A stretch of DNA of 64,000 nucleotides from Brassica napus (lineage: Eukaryota; Streptophyta; Magnoliopsida; Brassicales; Brassicaceae). The first letter of the stretch is position 1; the number at the start of each line of letters is the position of its first letter. The stretch spans positions 12,919,726-12,983,725 of the forward strand of contig NC_063448.1 in NCBI RefSeq assembly GCF_020379485.1, written 5' to 3'. Below are positions 1 through 11,576 of the stretch, piece by piece. Under the pieces are notes generated by a model that saw only the letters and a list, made by a program, of their open reading frames with translations, was not told the origin of the DNA and made no database searches. Both the position numbers and the translations under genes were made by a program.

Positions 1-3000
1 CGGGAGAGAGTCCGATCTTGAGCATCAGTCTTTCAAATGCAGGTCGAGGAAGAGGCTTTGTAAGAAGATCGGCAAGTTGATCATGGCTGGAGACATGGGA
101 GACTCGAAGTTGACCTGCTTGTATGTATTGTCGAACAAAATGATAATCTAATGCCAAGTGCTTCATGCGGGAGTGAAATACGGGGTTTGCGGCTAAGTAG
201 GTGGCACCAATATTATCACAGTAAATGACTGGTAGGGTAGGAGATTTGATCCCAAGCTCAGTGAGGAGTGAAGCTACCCAGCACACTTCTGCAGTAGTAG
301 AAGCGAGAGACCTGTATTCGGCTTCTGTCGAGGAGCGTGACACGCCACTCTGTTTCTTGGAGGACCATGCGATAGGGTTACGGCCAAGGTAGACAATGTA
401 CGCACCAGTGGAGGTATAATCATCCTTGTTTCCAGCCCAATCAGCGTCTGTAAATGCATGAAGAGATGGAGTGTTGTTGGCATGAAGGCGGATGCCTTTG
501 GTCATAGTACCAGCAAGATATCTGAGGATTCTTTTGACTGCATTCCAGTGTTCATCGGTCGGTTTGTGCATGTATTGAGACATCTTGTTGACTGGAAAAG
601 AAATGTCCGGTCTGGTGAGAGAGAGATATTGGAGACTGCCAACAACTGCTCGGTACTCAGTAGGATCGGCTAGAGGAATTCCAGAAAACAGAGTAATAGG
701 TGTAGTGGAGCACATTGGCGTAGCAGTAGGTTTGCAACTCTCCATCTTTGTCCTATGAAGTAAATCTGCAATATAGCGAGTTTGAGTTAGTAGCATGCCT
801 GTAGAGGATCTCGTTACTTCTATACCAAGAAAAAAAGATAGATCATCCAAGTCTTTAAGAGAAAAACGTTGAGATAGGGAGGAGATAAACTGGGACAAAT
901 GTGATTGACTGTTGCCAGTTACTATTAAATCATCCACATAAACAAGCATATAAAGAAGAACTCCCTGTTTTCTGTATATGAATAATGAAGCATCAGCCAC
1001 GGAATTAAAGAATCCCGCCTGTAGAAGAAACTGCTTGAGCTCATTATACCAAGCTCGGGGAGCTTGTTTGAGCCCATAAATGGCTTTGCGAAGTCTGCAG
1101 ACTGCATTGGGGTTGTCTTTGTTGATGAACCCTGGTGGTTGTGCCATATATACTTCATCTTTGAGTGTGCCTTGTAAGAAAGCATTGTTGACATCAAGTT
1201 GGCGGATGGGCCAGTTTGAGGAAACCGCAGTGCCTAATACTGTCCGGATGGTGGCTGGTTTAACTACGGGACTGAAGGTGTCATGGTAGTCAATTCCCGG
1301 CTTTTGTGTGAAGCCTTTGGCGACTAGTCGAGCTTTGTATCTAGCAATAGTCCCATCCGGATTTCTCTTGATTGTGAATATCCATTTGCAACCTACAACA
1401 TTAAAACGAGAATCATCAGTCAAGTTCTCAAGATCCCAAGTATGATTACCAATTTGAGCATCGTATTCATCAGTCATGGCTTTCCGCCAGTGGGGACTCT
1501 TTAGAGCTTGAGCAACTGTTGTAGGTGGTGTTTCCGTTGTTTGAACCACTTTGGTGTGAAGATTCAGCTTTTGGACCGGTTTGCGAGGACGAGTGCTCTG
1601 TCTGGTCGGAGGAAGAGGACGATCTTGCGGAGGTTGCTGTGGGTTTGGTGGAGCAGGATCCGCTGAAGTTGTTGTCTGTGGCGTAGTGGTAGTAGACATG
1701 GGGTTTGTCATGTCAGGCAGTGTCGAAGACGGTTCTGGAGGAGCCTGTGTGGGATGCGTATGTCCTTCTTGTGGTGGAGGAACAGAACCTGCAGGATTAG
1801 TATGTATAGACACAAGCTTGACAGGAGGGTAAGTTGGAGTATCCATATCATCAGTATCATCAGACTCAAGATGCACAGGTAGAGAAAAAGGAAAAACATG
1901 TTCATGGAAGACTACATGTCTGGACGTGTAAATCCGAGACGTTGCTCTATCTAAACAAAAATATGCACTTTGTGTAATAGAGTAGCCTAAAAAGACACAA
2001 GGTGTTGATTTGGCATCCAACTTATGAGATGTGTAAGGTCGGAGCCAAGGAAAACATAAACATCCAAATACTCTCAGCTTTTGAAAATTTGGACTATGTC
2101 CATGAAGAGTTTGAAAAGGATTTTTAAACTCTAAAGCCGAGGAAGGCATTCTGTTAATCAAGTAAACAGCCGCTGCAAACGCAAATGTCCAATAGGACCG
2201 TGGCATCGATGCATGAGACAGGAGGGAAAGTCCTGTTTCAACAATATGTCGATGACGACGTTCTGCGATGCCATTATGTTCTGGTGTATGCGGCGGGCTT
2301 GTCATATGAGAAATGCCATGTTTTGCCAAAAAATCTCGCAGTCCAATATATTCACCCCCATTGTCAGTGTATAAGGTTCTTAGCTTGGTTTGAAATCGAT
2401 TTTCAACCAATGCTTTAAACCGAGTGAAAACATCAAAGACTTGCGATTTAAGCTTTAAAGGATACAACCATGTGTATCTAGTGTAGTGATCTACAAAAAT
2501 AACGTAATATTTGAAACCATCAACTGAAATTATAGGAGATGTCCAAACATCTGAAAACACTACATCTAGAGGTTGAGAAGAACGAAGAGTAGAGTTTTGA
2601 AAAGGTAACTTATGCATTTTATTAATCGAACAAGCATTGCATGGCTGAGCCATTAAAGCGTTTGAAACAAGAGGTAACTGAAATTGAGAAACTACTTTTT
2701 GAAGAATTGAAAAAGCTGGATGTCCCAAACGGGAATGCCAATCCGACAAGGTTGTCTTCACGGCAGAAGCAAATGCAAGAGAAGGTTTCGATGAGTTTGA
2801 GTGTGGCCAATGGTACGTTCCATCTCTAGGTTTCCCTTCGAGACGTAGTGTCCCTGTGTCCAAGTCCCTCACCTGAAAGAACGTTGGGGTAAAAGTAACA
2901 GAAACACCATTAGCAGTACACAATTGAAAAACAGAGATTAAATTTTTTTCAAGAGCAGGAACACATAAAACTTTATTTAAAAAGAAAGGTCGAGTATATG

Positions 3001-4150
3001 AGGGAAGTGAGAGGGAACCAGAGTGAGAGATGTTGAGGCCTGAACCATCTCCAAGTAACACACCATCACCACCACTGTATGGATTGTGGAGCGATAGGTT
3101 TGCTAAGTCAGAGGTCATATGGTGAGACGCCCCGGAGTCAAGTAACCATGTGGAGGAGTCAGACATCATGGCAGGATTAGCCGTCGGTGGCCATTGCTGA
3201 AATGGTGAAACATTGTTCCATGGACCGTTATTCCTCTGTGGAGTGTGCGCCTGTTGATTTGGTGCAGGACCACGGACGATATGAAACTGAGGACAGTACT
3301 TTGCACTGTGACCTTGTTGCCCACATGCTTGGCACCTGCCTAGATAGGGCTTCGTGAAGCGAGGTTGGTTGGTGTTCGGATTGTTGCGAGCCTGATTGTT
3401 GTTATTGTTGTTGCGCCTCCATTGTTGGTTGTTGTTCTGAGAGTAGCGAGTATCAGTAGCGTGGGCAACAATCGGTGTGACTGGAGCCGATTCACTAGAC
3501 ATGATGATGGCTTCTCTATTAAGTAACCGCTCATGAAGTTCCGCGTAGGAGATAGCTGTATCGCGGCCATGAATTGCGTCGACTTCCGGTTTGTAGTCAT
3601 CACTGAGGCCAGCAAGGATCCTTTCAACGAGATCTTCATGATCCATAGGTTTACCCAAGAGGGCCAAATCATCGGCTTTGGATTTGATGAGGCGTAGATA
3701 CTCGCTGATTGTCTTGGTGCCCTTAACACAGCGCTCGATCTGAAGTTTGAGTTGTCTGATATGGCCACGAGAGGCGTTTCCAAAGGTTGTGGTGAGCGTG
3801 TCCCAAACTTCTTTGGTTGTGTTAGCACTAGACACCACGGACTGAACAGCCAGAGAGATAGAGCCGATGATGGAGCTGTAAAGGAGACGATCTTGACGGC
3901 GCCATGGAGCATGAGCCGGATTTGGAGATGAGACACCGTTGAGCATGATTGTGGCCGGAGGGGCAGTGTTGGTGTCTTCAATGAAGTGTTGGAGCTCGTG
4001 TCCTTCTAGCAGAGCTCGGACCTGGCGACTCCACATCACATAGTTCACAGTGGTGAGCTTGGTGACGCTAGACATGTTAACGGAGAGCAGAGTGCTCTGA
4101 GGATCTTGTGTATTGAACACAGAGGTACGCTCAGCAGTTGACTCAGACAT
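1..4150 (-). CDS. Copia-1 gag-pol polyprotein (3' end outside window)
   Basis: The minus strand is open from an ATG at 4148-4150 to the window edge, at least 1383 codons without a stop, ending in residues MLKIGLSP a few codons short of the C-terminus of the related element at 48.0-52.9 kb. In order: UBN2-type gag (about residues 30-240), a CCHC zinc knuckle CQACGQQGHSAKYC (near residue 275), protease motif LLDSGASHHM (near 332), GAG-pre-integrase and integrase core with HTPEHNGIAERRHRH, a Pro/Thr-rich linker, reverse transcriptase with YVDDLIV (near 1070), and RNase H with ADWAGN and HLALDYHFVRQ. This gene order (integrase before RT) is that of Ty1/Copia. It packages and reverse-transcribes its own RNA and integrates the cDNA. 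An intact frame suggests a recent insertion; activity cannot be judged because the 3' LTR is not in view. Confidence 0.93.
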   Translation of the reverse strand, partial: MSESTAERTSVFNTQDPQSTLLSVNMSSVTKLTTVNYVMWSRQVRALLEGHELQHFIEDTNTAPPATIMLNGVSSPNPAHAPWRRQDRLLYSSIIGSISLAVQSVVSSANTTKEVWDTLTTTFGNASRGHIRQLKLQIERCVKGTKTISEYLRLIKSKADDLALLGKPMDHEDLVERILAGLSDDYKPEVDAIHGRDTAISYAELHERLLNREAIIMSSESAPVTPIVAHATDTRYSQNNNQQWRRNNNNNNQARNNPNTNQPRFTKPYLGRCQACGQQGHSAKYCPQFHIVRGPAPNQQAHTPQRNNGPWNNVSPFQQWPPTANPAMMSDSSTWLLDSGASHHMTSDLANLSLHNPYSGGDGVLLGDGSGLNISHSGSLSLPSYTRPFFLNKVLCVPALEKNLISVFQLCTANGVSVTFTPTFFQVRDLDTGTLRLEGKPRDGTYHWPHSNSSKPSLAFASAVKTTLSDWHSRLGHPAFSILQKVVSQFQLPLVSNALMAQPCNACSINKMHKLPFQNSTLRSSQPLDVVFSDVWTSPIISVDGFKYYVIFVDHYTRYTWLYPLKLKSQVFDVFTRFKALVENRFQTKLRTLYTDNGGEYIGLRDFLAKHGISHMTSPPHTPEHNGIAERRHRHIVETGLSLLSHASMPRSYWTFAFAAAVYLINRMPSSALEFKNPFQTLHGHSPNFQKLRVFGCLCFPWLRPYTSHKLDAKSTPCVFLGYSITQSAYFCLDRATSRIYTSRHVVFHEHVFPFSLPVHLESDDTDDMDTPTYPPVKLVSIHTNPAGSVPPPQEGHTHPTQAPPEPSSTLPDMTNPMSTTTTPQTTTSADPAPPNPQQPPQDRPLPPTRQSTRPRKPVQKLNLHTKVVQTTETPPTTVAQALKSPHWRKAMTDEYDAQIGNHTWDLENLTDDSRFNVVGCKWIFTIKRNPDGTIARYKARLVAKGFTQKPGIDYHDTFSPVVKPATIRTVLGTAVSSNWPIRQLDVNNAFLQGTLKDEVYMAQPPGFINKDNPNAVCRLRKAIYGLKQAPRAWYNELKQFLLQAGFFNSVADASLFIYRKQGVLLYMLVYVDDLIVTGNSQSHLSQFISSLSQRFSLKDLDDLSFFLGIEVTRSSTGMLLTQTRYIADLLHRTKMESCKPTATPMCSTTPITLFSGIPLADPTEYRAVVGSLQYLSLTRPDISFPVNKMSQYMHKPTDEHWNAVKRILRYLAGTMTKGIRLHANNTPSLHAFTDADWAGNKDDYTSTGAYIVYLGRNPIAWSSKKQSGVSRSSTEAEYRSLASTTAEVCWVASLLTELGIKSPTLPVIYCDNIGATYLAANPVFHSRMKHLALDYHFVRQYIQAGQLRVSHVSSHDQLADLLTKPLPRPAFERLMLKIGLSP

Positions 4151-4226
4151 GATAGGAGAGGATCAGAATGAAGAGATAAAGAGAGGAGAAGAGAAGACGG
4201 CGGAAAAAAAAAAATTGGAGCCTATA

Positions 4227-4238
4227 GCTCTGATACCA
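4227..4238 (-). other. Copia-1 primer binding site
   Basis: On the minus strand this reads TGGTATCAGAGC, the usual plant Copia site complementary to the 3' end of initiator tRNA-Met. It directly abuts the 5' LTR and lies 76 bases upstream of the polyprotein ATG. Confidence 0.9.
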
Positions 4239-4395
4239 TATTAGGTTATGGAATGCTTGAATATTATTATCACGTAATGTGTACATATATATGAGAGTAC
4301 ATGATCAAATAAGGAAGGTAATATACAGCACTAAAGAGAGAGACGTTAGTGCATAATCCTAGGAAGTCTAATATATACTTTCTATATCTCTTACA
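4239..4395 (-). repeat. Copia-1 5' LTR (about 157 bp)
   Basis: Sequence between the primer binding site and the point where WAK coding homology resumes. On the minus strand it begins TGTAAGAG and ends CCTAATA, so the termini are TG...TA rather than TG...CA. Its length is close to the 148-bp LTR of Copia-2. The partner LTR would lie left of base 1. ACGAC at 4396-4400 is where a 5-bp target duplication would be expected; the other copy cannot be seen. Confidence 0.75.
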
Positions 4396-6561
4396 ACGAC
4401 TATTGGAGATCGAAGCTACTCAACTGGATGCTTGTCGTTATGCGATTCCACCCAAAAGGAAGACGGGCTGTGTTCTGGTGAAGGCTGCTGCCAGACCTCC
4501 GTCTCTAGTGACTTTAATCCTTGCTTCTACGCCTTTCTTGTCGAAGAAGGTATGTTTAGCTTCTCTCCTTCCCAAGATCTTCAGAATCTGCGGAATGTCA
4601 CGGAGTTCCCTGTGGTACTGGATTGGTCTATCGGAAGCCATACAAGCGAGCAACTCGGAAACACAAGCATATGCGGTCAGAACAGCCTGTGTTTGGACTC
4701 TACTACAAGAACCGGGTATAACTGCAAATGTAAAGATGGTTACGATGGGAATCCTTATCTTCCAGACGGCTGTCAAGGTACTATGTTTTTACCTCTTTTG
4801 GTTTTTCTTTCTTTGATAAAATACCTTAAAATAGCAAATAATAAATTTGTATCATAAAATAACACATAATGAAAAAAGATCAAATTAGCATGTATCTCTA
4901 TAGGATTAATTGGTTAAAAATTAGAGTTTAGATTTTAGAGGTGATATTTAGGGGTTTTGGTTTAGGTCTACAATTTAAAGTTTAGGGTATAAAATTTAAA
5001 ATAATAATAATATTTAAAATAAATATTTGAAATTTAAAATTATATTAAATATATTATTCACCAAGAGTAATTTAGTTTTCTAACTCTTTAAATGCTATTT
5101 CAGACATTTTCTTCCTTATGGACCAATTTAGTGATAGAAATTTTATTTTTGCTTTTTAGGAGATTGTTCTTTCTTTCATATTTTTGATTGTTACTTCTGT
5201 TCCTCACACATTTTTTGTGCTGTTTTTTTTCTTTATTTGGGACAGACATAGATGAGTGTACTATCCATAAACATAACTGTTCAGATTCCAGCACCTGTGT
5301 AAACACGATGGGGCACTTCCTTTTTAGTTGCCCATCTGGTTTTGACTTGAATGCCACCACCAATGGCTGTATGCGTAAACACAAGCCTGAATACTACGGA
5401 TGGAGTCAAAAATTTTTTGGTAAGCTCCCATCACTTGTTTTGGATTCTTTCATTTGTGAAAAAAATCTCGCTCTAAGTATCTCTGGGTTATGTGATCAGG
5501 AACAACCGTCAGCTTCTTGGCCATCTTGCTTGTCGTTAGCTGTGTACAACAGAAAATAAAGCACAGGAAAAACACCGAGCTCCGAAAACACTTCTTTGAG
5601 CAAAACGGTGGCGGCATGTTGAGACAGCGACTCTCAGGAGCAGGGCCATCAAACGTTGATGTCAAAATCTTTACTGAGGAAGGAATGAAGGAAGCAACTA
5701 ATGGTTAGGTCGAAAGTAGAATCCTGGGGCAGGGAGGCCAGGGAACAGTCTACAAAGGGCTGCTATCTAGAGACTGAAGTTCCCTTGCTGGTCTACGAGT
5801 TCATAAACAGTGGCACTCTTTACGACCGCTTGCACGGTTCCATGTCTGATTCTTCTCTGACATGGGAACACCGCCTGAGGATAGCCGTAGAAATTGCTGG
5901 AACTCTAGCATATCTTCACTCCTCTGCTTCTATTCCAATCATCCACCGAGATGTCAAGACTGCTAATATACTCTTGGATGAAAACTTAACTGCAAAGGTA
6001 GCTGACTTTGGTGCTTCAAGGCTGATACCGATGGATAAAGAACAGCTCACAACTATGGTGCAAGGGACTCTAGGTTACCTAGACCCACAATACTACAACA
6101 CAGGGTTGCTAAACGAGAAGAGTGATGTTTACAGCTTTGGGGTAGTTCTGATGGAACTGCTCACAGGTCAAAAGGCATTGTGCTTTGAAAAACCACAACA
6201 GTCAAAACATCTTGTGAATTATTTTGCTTCAGCCATGAAAGAAAATAGGTTGCACGAGGTCATTGATGGCCAAGTGATGAAAGAGAATAAGCAGAGGGAG
6301 ATACATGAAGCTGCAAGAATTGCTGTTGAGTGTACAAGACTGATGGGAGTGGAGAGGCCAAGGATGAAAGAAGTAGCTGCACAGCTTGAGGCCTTGAGAG
6401 TCGGAAAAACCAAACATGAGGGGTCGGATCAGTATAATGAGCCAGAGGTGAATGAGCACTTGGTCGGTGTTGAAATCTTATCAGCACAAGGGGATACGAG
6501 TACCACTGGCTATGACAGCATCAAGAATGTAACAAGATTACACATTGAAGCTGGCCGTTGA
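4396..6561 (+). pseudogene. WAK: Wall-associated kinase pseudogene 1, 3' part (Copia-disrupted)
   Basis: Three exon pieces match the intact WAK genes: exon 1 remainder 4396-4777, exon 2 (EGF-Ca) 5246-5419, exon 3 (TM plus kinase) 5500-6561, with GT/AG junctions kept. The 5' half lies beyond the Copia element, outside the window. Further lesions: an in-frame deletion of about 20 codons in exon 1 after GEGCC; the intron is 468 bp instead of about 75 because of AT-rich insertion; in exon 3 a Tyr codon (TAT) has become TAG at 5705-5707; and a 131-bp deletion with GGG microhomology removes the end of the glycine-loop region, the VAIK lysine and the alphaC glutamate and shifts the frame. HRDVK and DFG remain downstream. 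The 286-codon frame from 5701 is therefore an inert kinase remnant. Confidence 0.92.
4778..5245 (+). other. Enlarged first intron of WAK pseudogene 1
   Basis: Intron between the exon ending CAAG at 4777 and the exon starting after ACAG at 5245. The equivalent introns of the intact genes are 75 and 154 bp. The extra sequence (about 4850-5100) is AT-rich with repeated TTTAGGGTTT-like words and no coding signal; it looks like insertion of simple or interspersed repeat DNA. Confidence 0.6.
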
Positions 6562-9500
6562 TTAAACTGTAGGCCACATTCCATTGGATCATGATCATGT
6601 TTCTTTTCTCTTACTTTTCATCCTAGCCCTCTCTTGTCCTCAACACAACTTATTTAAGGTTTTAGCAACACACTAACCTCTTAACACACACAAGATGTGT
6701 TTTTACACCTAACTTAGAGTTTTCTTTTACACCTCCACAGGGTCCAAACTACTTTGGGATTTGATTTGGACTTGAAGCATTCAGAGATCGATTGAAGAAT
6801 GGAACTGTTGATCTCGGTTTGACCATTCAGGTAAAGTAAACAGCCTCAAAAACCAGAAGAGCTGCCAGAAGAAGTTGTCTGAGGCTGAAGAAGTTGTCTG
6901 AGGCTGAGCAAGATTGGCCTTTGTTGTAACTTGCATTATGTTCAATGATATTGTCTTCTTGTATGTTATTTTGGCTCTCTACTACATTTTCTGTAAAGGT
7001 TCAATTATAACTCATTCCAAAGATCCAAGTCAATAGATTCGCTGTTTATATAGATGTAAGCATGTTATGCAAGGTACTGAGTGGGGCAACAACTTATTTG
7101 ACTTTGAAAGATATAATATAGTCGATGTGTTTGGCATTGTAATATATTTCAAACTTGTATGGTAATAATGTTTGGAGTTTGTAACTAAACATGTTCAATT
7201 TTTTCAGCTTGATGTTTTTCCTCGAGCTTAACAGCTGAAGATTCATAGTCATATGGTGCTGTTTATTTGGATACAGTGGGTTCAGCTTGCTGTTTTATTG
7301 TTGATTTGGAAACTAACTCCAATAAAATCCTTAACAAAAATCTATTGAAATAAGGATTTGAAGAGATTGTGGGATTTGGTTAAAATCCCTTGTTATTCAA
7401 CTAAAGATTTTCAGAAAAAGTTTCAAATCATGTGTTATTCAATAAGGAGTTTGTGCAAAGTTATCAAATCTCACTTAAAATCATCTGTTATTCAATTAAC
7501 CATTTATAAAAACCGTATGAAATTCAGTGTTAATCAAAGCTAAACATTATTTACAAAAAAAAATTGTGAAAAAGGAATTGAAGAGACTTCACATCATTTT
7601 CTAGTTAAAAACATCTTCATTAGAATAACATCTCTATAGGTGGTATTTGAAGAGAATAAAAAAAAAACATTCTTGAGAAATATTGTCGTTCATCTCTCTG
7701 TTCTATTTATTTCTTCCTGAAATCTTTCACCACCATTTTACAGTAGATAAATTGATGGTTTGAGCTGACACCTTGGATCACATCGAGCTGTTTTTTTCTC
7801 TACTCGGAATCTCATAAATGATGAACCAGTTCTTTTAAAATTCTTATTTAGCCATCTCTCTCATCTCTCTTGTTTTTCCTCCCAATATGTAAATGGGTAG
7901 CCTTCACAAGTTGAATTAGTGATATATTTATGAGATTTATTAATCCCAGATTTCATTTTCATCTGGGGGTTAATGAAAGGTGGGAACTAAATTGTTTTGT
8001 TAAACTAAATCAAGTCGGAGATTTAATACATAGAGCAGTATACGATGCAAAACATGGCTTCTTGAGCAGTATATGATGCAAAACAAGGACCACGATCGGT
8101 TGGGGGTTGGATAGAAGCATGAGTTCAGCTTGCTTGAAGGTGAGCTAAAAATTCAAGTTTTTTCAATAGAATTTAGTGTTTGATAACACTATTGGATTCT
8201 TGAACTGAAGAGACAGAGACAGAGACGTAACTTCCAATTGCTTGGAAGTATAGTACTATTAGTTCTAATCCTACATGGTGGGGTTTTTATTGGAGCATTG
8301 TTGACTAGCTTTTCTCTTTGTATCTAAGGAGGAAGGCGTATATGAAGTTACTGGAGAGAATTTACAAGCAGAATGATGTTTCTCAGTTCCGTTGAAGGTT
8401 TGAGTTCTGTAATCTTTGATATCTGTCTACTTCGCACCAAACATGCCATTTACTCTCTGTTTCTGTAGTTATATTAAATCCCGAGCTACCTTTATCTACC
8501 AGCCTACACAGAAACTGGGTACTGATAGCCTCAGCCATTATCTGGTCCAGTTGTTCATGCTTGGAAAACTTGAAATAGAGAAACCGAGGGTTTCTTGTAA
8601 CATTGTTCATGCTTCTAGATTGTTTTTTATGAACTCTTCTTAGTAATGCTATAAAGTGCGTCATTTGTCTATGCATCTAGATTGTTTTGAGAACTTTTTA
8701 ACATTAATTAGAAGGAATATGGCGTGGTATAGGTTCCGGAACAGGTGGTGGATGTATCAGTAGTGATGCCGACAGAGAAGCAGCCACTGCACATAGCTTT
8801 GCCAGTTCTTTAAACTTGGTGGAGAGAAAGCATTTACTACCTCTCCATCTTTAAAATATTAGTGCTAGTACCTCTTGTTTTGTTTTTGACTCATTCTGTA
8901 TATTAGTATCGGACTGTTGGTAATATATATATATATCCTAATATGCTAGTGGCCACAAGATAATTTCTATATGCATATACGGTAGAGAGGCCATAGGCAG
9001 AAAGACCTAAAAGCAAAGTATGCAGGCAGAAAAAATATTGACGAGAACTAGTATACTCAAATCACCTAAACAACTCTAGAATTTATAAGAGATATCTTTT
9101 CAAACCACCTACAAATTTTAATTTATATTTTTAAAGTTTCATCAAAATCACCCAATTAACTTTAAAACTCACCTAAAGCCCACTAAAAGTAAAACACCCC
9201 AAAGTCTTCTAAAACACCTCATTGTTTAAAGAATCCATTCAAACTTATTAAAAGAATCCTAATTACAGTTATATTCAATTCCACTAAACTTCCCAAACCA
9301 ATAACACCCCCTAAGAAAACCCTCTATGCTTGAGAGATTCATGATTCGTCAAATCATTAATCATTGTGTTTATAACTCTCCTTGATTGGTATTGTACATT
9401 TCGGTATCAGATTTGGTAATGGAAAAGTTCAGTGTTCTCTCAGGGATTAAGATATGAAATCCGATGTTACCCTCGTAAGTATCACAATCAGTTTATGTAT

Positions 9501-10517
9501 CCTTTATATACTAAAGCACAAGTTACATAGTCAATCAAATTCTGCCACATAATTTATATTTACAAAATGAAAAAATCAATTAAACAAAACAATGGTTTGG
9601 AAAAGGAAAAAAGACTCTAGCGATCGTTTCTTTTCCAAACTGCCCACAATCCACGATCTTCCTTCTCCTTCTACAAACCGTTTTTTTTTCCTGTTCTTAT
9701 ATATATCGAGAATTTTATAGACAAATGGCAGCCGGCCGGCCCTCAGAGTTCGGGGGCCTTTGACCATTTAGTAAAAATTCAAAAGTTTGGGGTCTAAATT
9801 TTTTTTTTTATAAATTCGGGGGTTTATTTACATATAAAAATTTTCAAAAAATTTAGGGGCCTGAGGCGAATGTTTTATTTGGCTTGTCCCAGGACCGGCC
9901 CTGAGCCGAACTCTCAACTGATCGAATGTTGATTAGAAAAAGGTTACACTCTTTCAATCTTAATACCTAAATTAATTCTCTTCTAAAGCTCTTTCCCATC
10001 TTTGGACACCAAATTCAGAAACGGATTCAAGTTAGGATGTCGAAGCTGCTTCAGTACGCAAAACACGAGCGTAAACGATTCATTAAGTGGTTTTCTTAGC
10101 GGAATTTTTAAGAGTTCTGATTATGGAGACTTGACGAGTTAACAATAAGCAGCAATCGTCGCATGTGCTAATCTCTTGGAGACATAGATTTCGTCTCTTT
10201 CTGATTCAGGTTTACAAGGGAGGACATGCGTTAAAGCAACGAGTTAACGAGTTCAACGAAGATTTGTTAAATTCTTTCTCTGAGCATTAGTTTTGTTTGA
10301 CACTAGATTATTTTGTTTTAACTATTTGATTTCTAATTTCAGGAAGTGTTTGTTGTTGGGAGAGAAGCTTCCAAGAGAGTTCTTGAACTCTGACATTTCG
10401 ACGTGCAATTGATAGGTAACAGACAATTTTTGTGGACATTTACATATTTTTTTTTTAGTAAACTTTGTAGATATAAACTGTATTTCATCTATGGAAGCAG
10501 AGGAACAATCTTATTCA
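6562..10517. other. AT-rich intergenic DNA, no recognisable gene
   Basis: About 4 kb after the WAK pseudogene. No open frame here shows family motifs; the frames at 7358-7543, 8383-8676 and 9576-9767 are short and low in complexity. Parts look like worn MITEs: 7320-7560 repeats a TGTTATTCAA word about four times, and 9050-9310 is a run of short AC-rich direct words. A WAK beta gene would be expected downstream of this alpha-type pseudogene, as in the other two units, but none is visible. Confidence 0.5.
9731..9907. mobile_element. Possible hAT-like MITE or fragment
   Basis: The ends carry GC-rich words in inverted sense: GGCCGGCCCTCAG on the left and, read on the other strand from the right, CAGGGCCGGTCCTGG, which resembles the CAGGGxCGG ends of plant hAT elements. 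The interior is T/A-rich. A related internal word (GGGGCCTGAGGC) recurs at 11477 and 31675. No clear 8-bp target duplication was found, so this stays tentative. Confidence 0.35.
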
Positions 10518-11576
10518 CAATCAAATATCTATTCCTGCTCCCTCCATGTTCCTTGGGATCGATAGAGAGATGAAAAACATAATCTCAGCTAGGAGACAGA
10601 TCAAGGCTTTCTCCTCGCTTATGGTTATGTGGATACGTTAAGCTAGTGCTTGTAGGTTTAAAATGGTGATTCATCTTGTTTTTATTTCTTTTTGCCAAGA
10701 TGACTCAAACTTAGATCTTTTTGTAAAATCTTTTATTCAATTTTATGATATTTACAATTTAACAAAAAAAAAACTTTGTAGATATTATATTCACTATAAG
10801 ACAAAAACATGAAGTAAACCAGAAAAAATTCAAACTAATATTTATATCCACTAAACTAACTAATTTAATTTTATGTGTCAGTGTTTAATCAGTAATAAGT
10901 GTGTCAATGGTTTGTTAATGTATACACATTTACTTATGATAAATCAGAGTTATTTTATACATGCAATTTTAATTATATAGAACTGAAACTTGGTCTTATT
11001 GGAAGCAAAAATATAGTAAAGTTATAAACCAAGAGCATAGCTGACTTTTCCTTATAAGTAAGGTTAACATCGTCATTTAATTTCTGAACCTATAATTCCG
11101 ATGGAGGGGCATGAGGCAAAAATAATTTATTTTATATCAAACAATAGTATTAATTTTTTTAATATGAACTAGAAAATAAATTGTTTTCTATTTTAAATTC
11201 TGACATTATATTTAAGAAAAAAGTAATCTTATGAAAATTAATGGCAAAAATTAAATTTTGGTTACAACTGAATTTTTTATATATAAACTCAAATTATATA
11301 CAGAAAAGTGTTTTCGACATTTAAAAAATAACGAAAAAGAAATTCATATCCGCAACAACTAAACAAAAATGATAGTATTATTAAAAAGTATTACTATGGT
11401 TTTTCAATTATCATATTATCATTTTAATTGTATGATTATTATGAATATGGGGTCTCCAAAATGTACTGACGTGATAGGGGGCCTGAGGCCAATGCCTCAA
11501 AAATAATAAGGTGACCACGACTCGGATCTTCTACATGTCTCTTCTTTCCTTAATATTCTTTTTTTTTCAAAGAAAA
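10518..11576. other. Noncoding left part of the block
   Basis: AT-rich, with no coding signal. Near 11090 and 11477 it holds GGGGCATGAGGC and GGGGGCCTGAGGCC words resembling the interior of the hAT-like piece near 9.8 kb, so it may be worn transposon DNA. The same sequence lies at 30720-31770. Confidence 0.5.

Noticed and set aside
1581..1832. 83-codon Gly/Val/Cys-rich plus-strand frame
   Set aside because: It is the antisense of the Pro/Thr-rich linker in the Copia-1 polyprotein.
3340..3981. 213-codon minus-strand frame
   Set aside because: It overlaps the Copia-1 gag in another frame and shows no family motif; the true frame carries the UBN2 gag and zinc knuckle.
5701..6561. Stand-alone cytoplasmic kinase gene of 286 residues
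   Set aside because: It begins out of frame, lacks the glycine loop and the VAIK lysine, and is the remnant of WAK pseudogene 1.
8383..8676. Possible small genes in the 6.6-10.5 kb gap
   Set aside because: Overlapping frames on both strands of similar length, low complexity, no start context and no recognisable motif.
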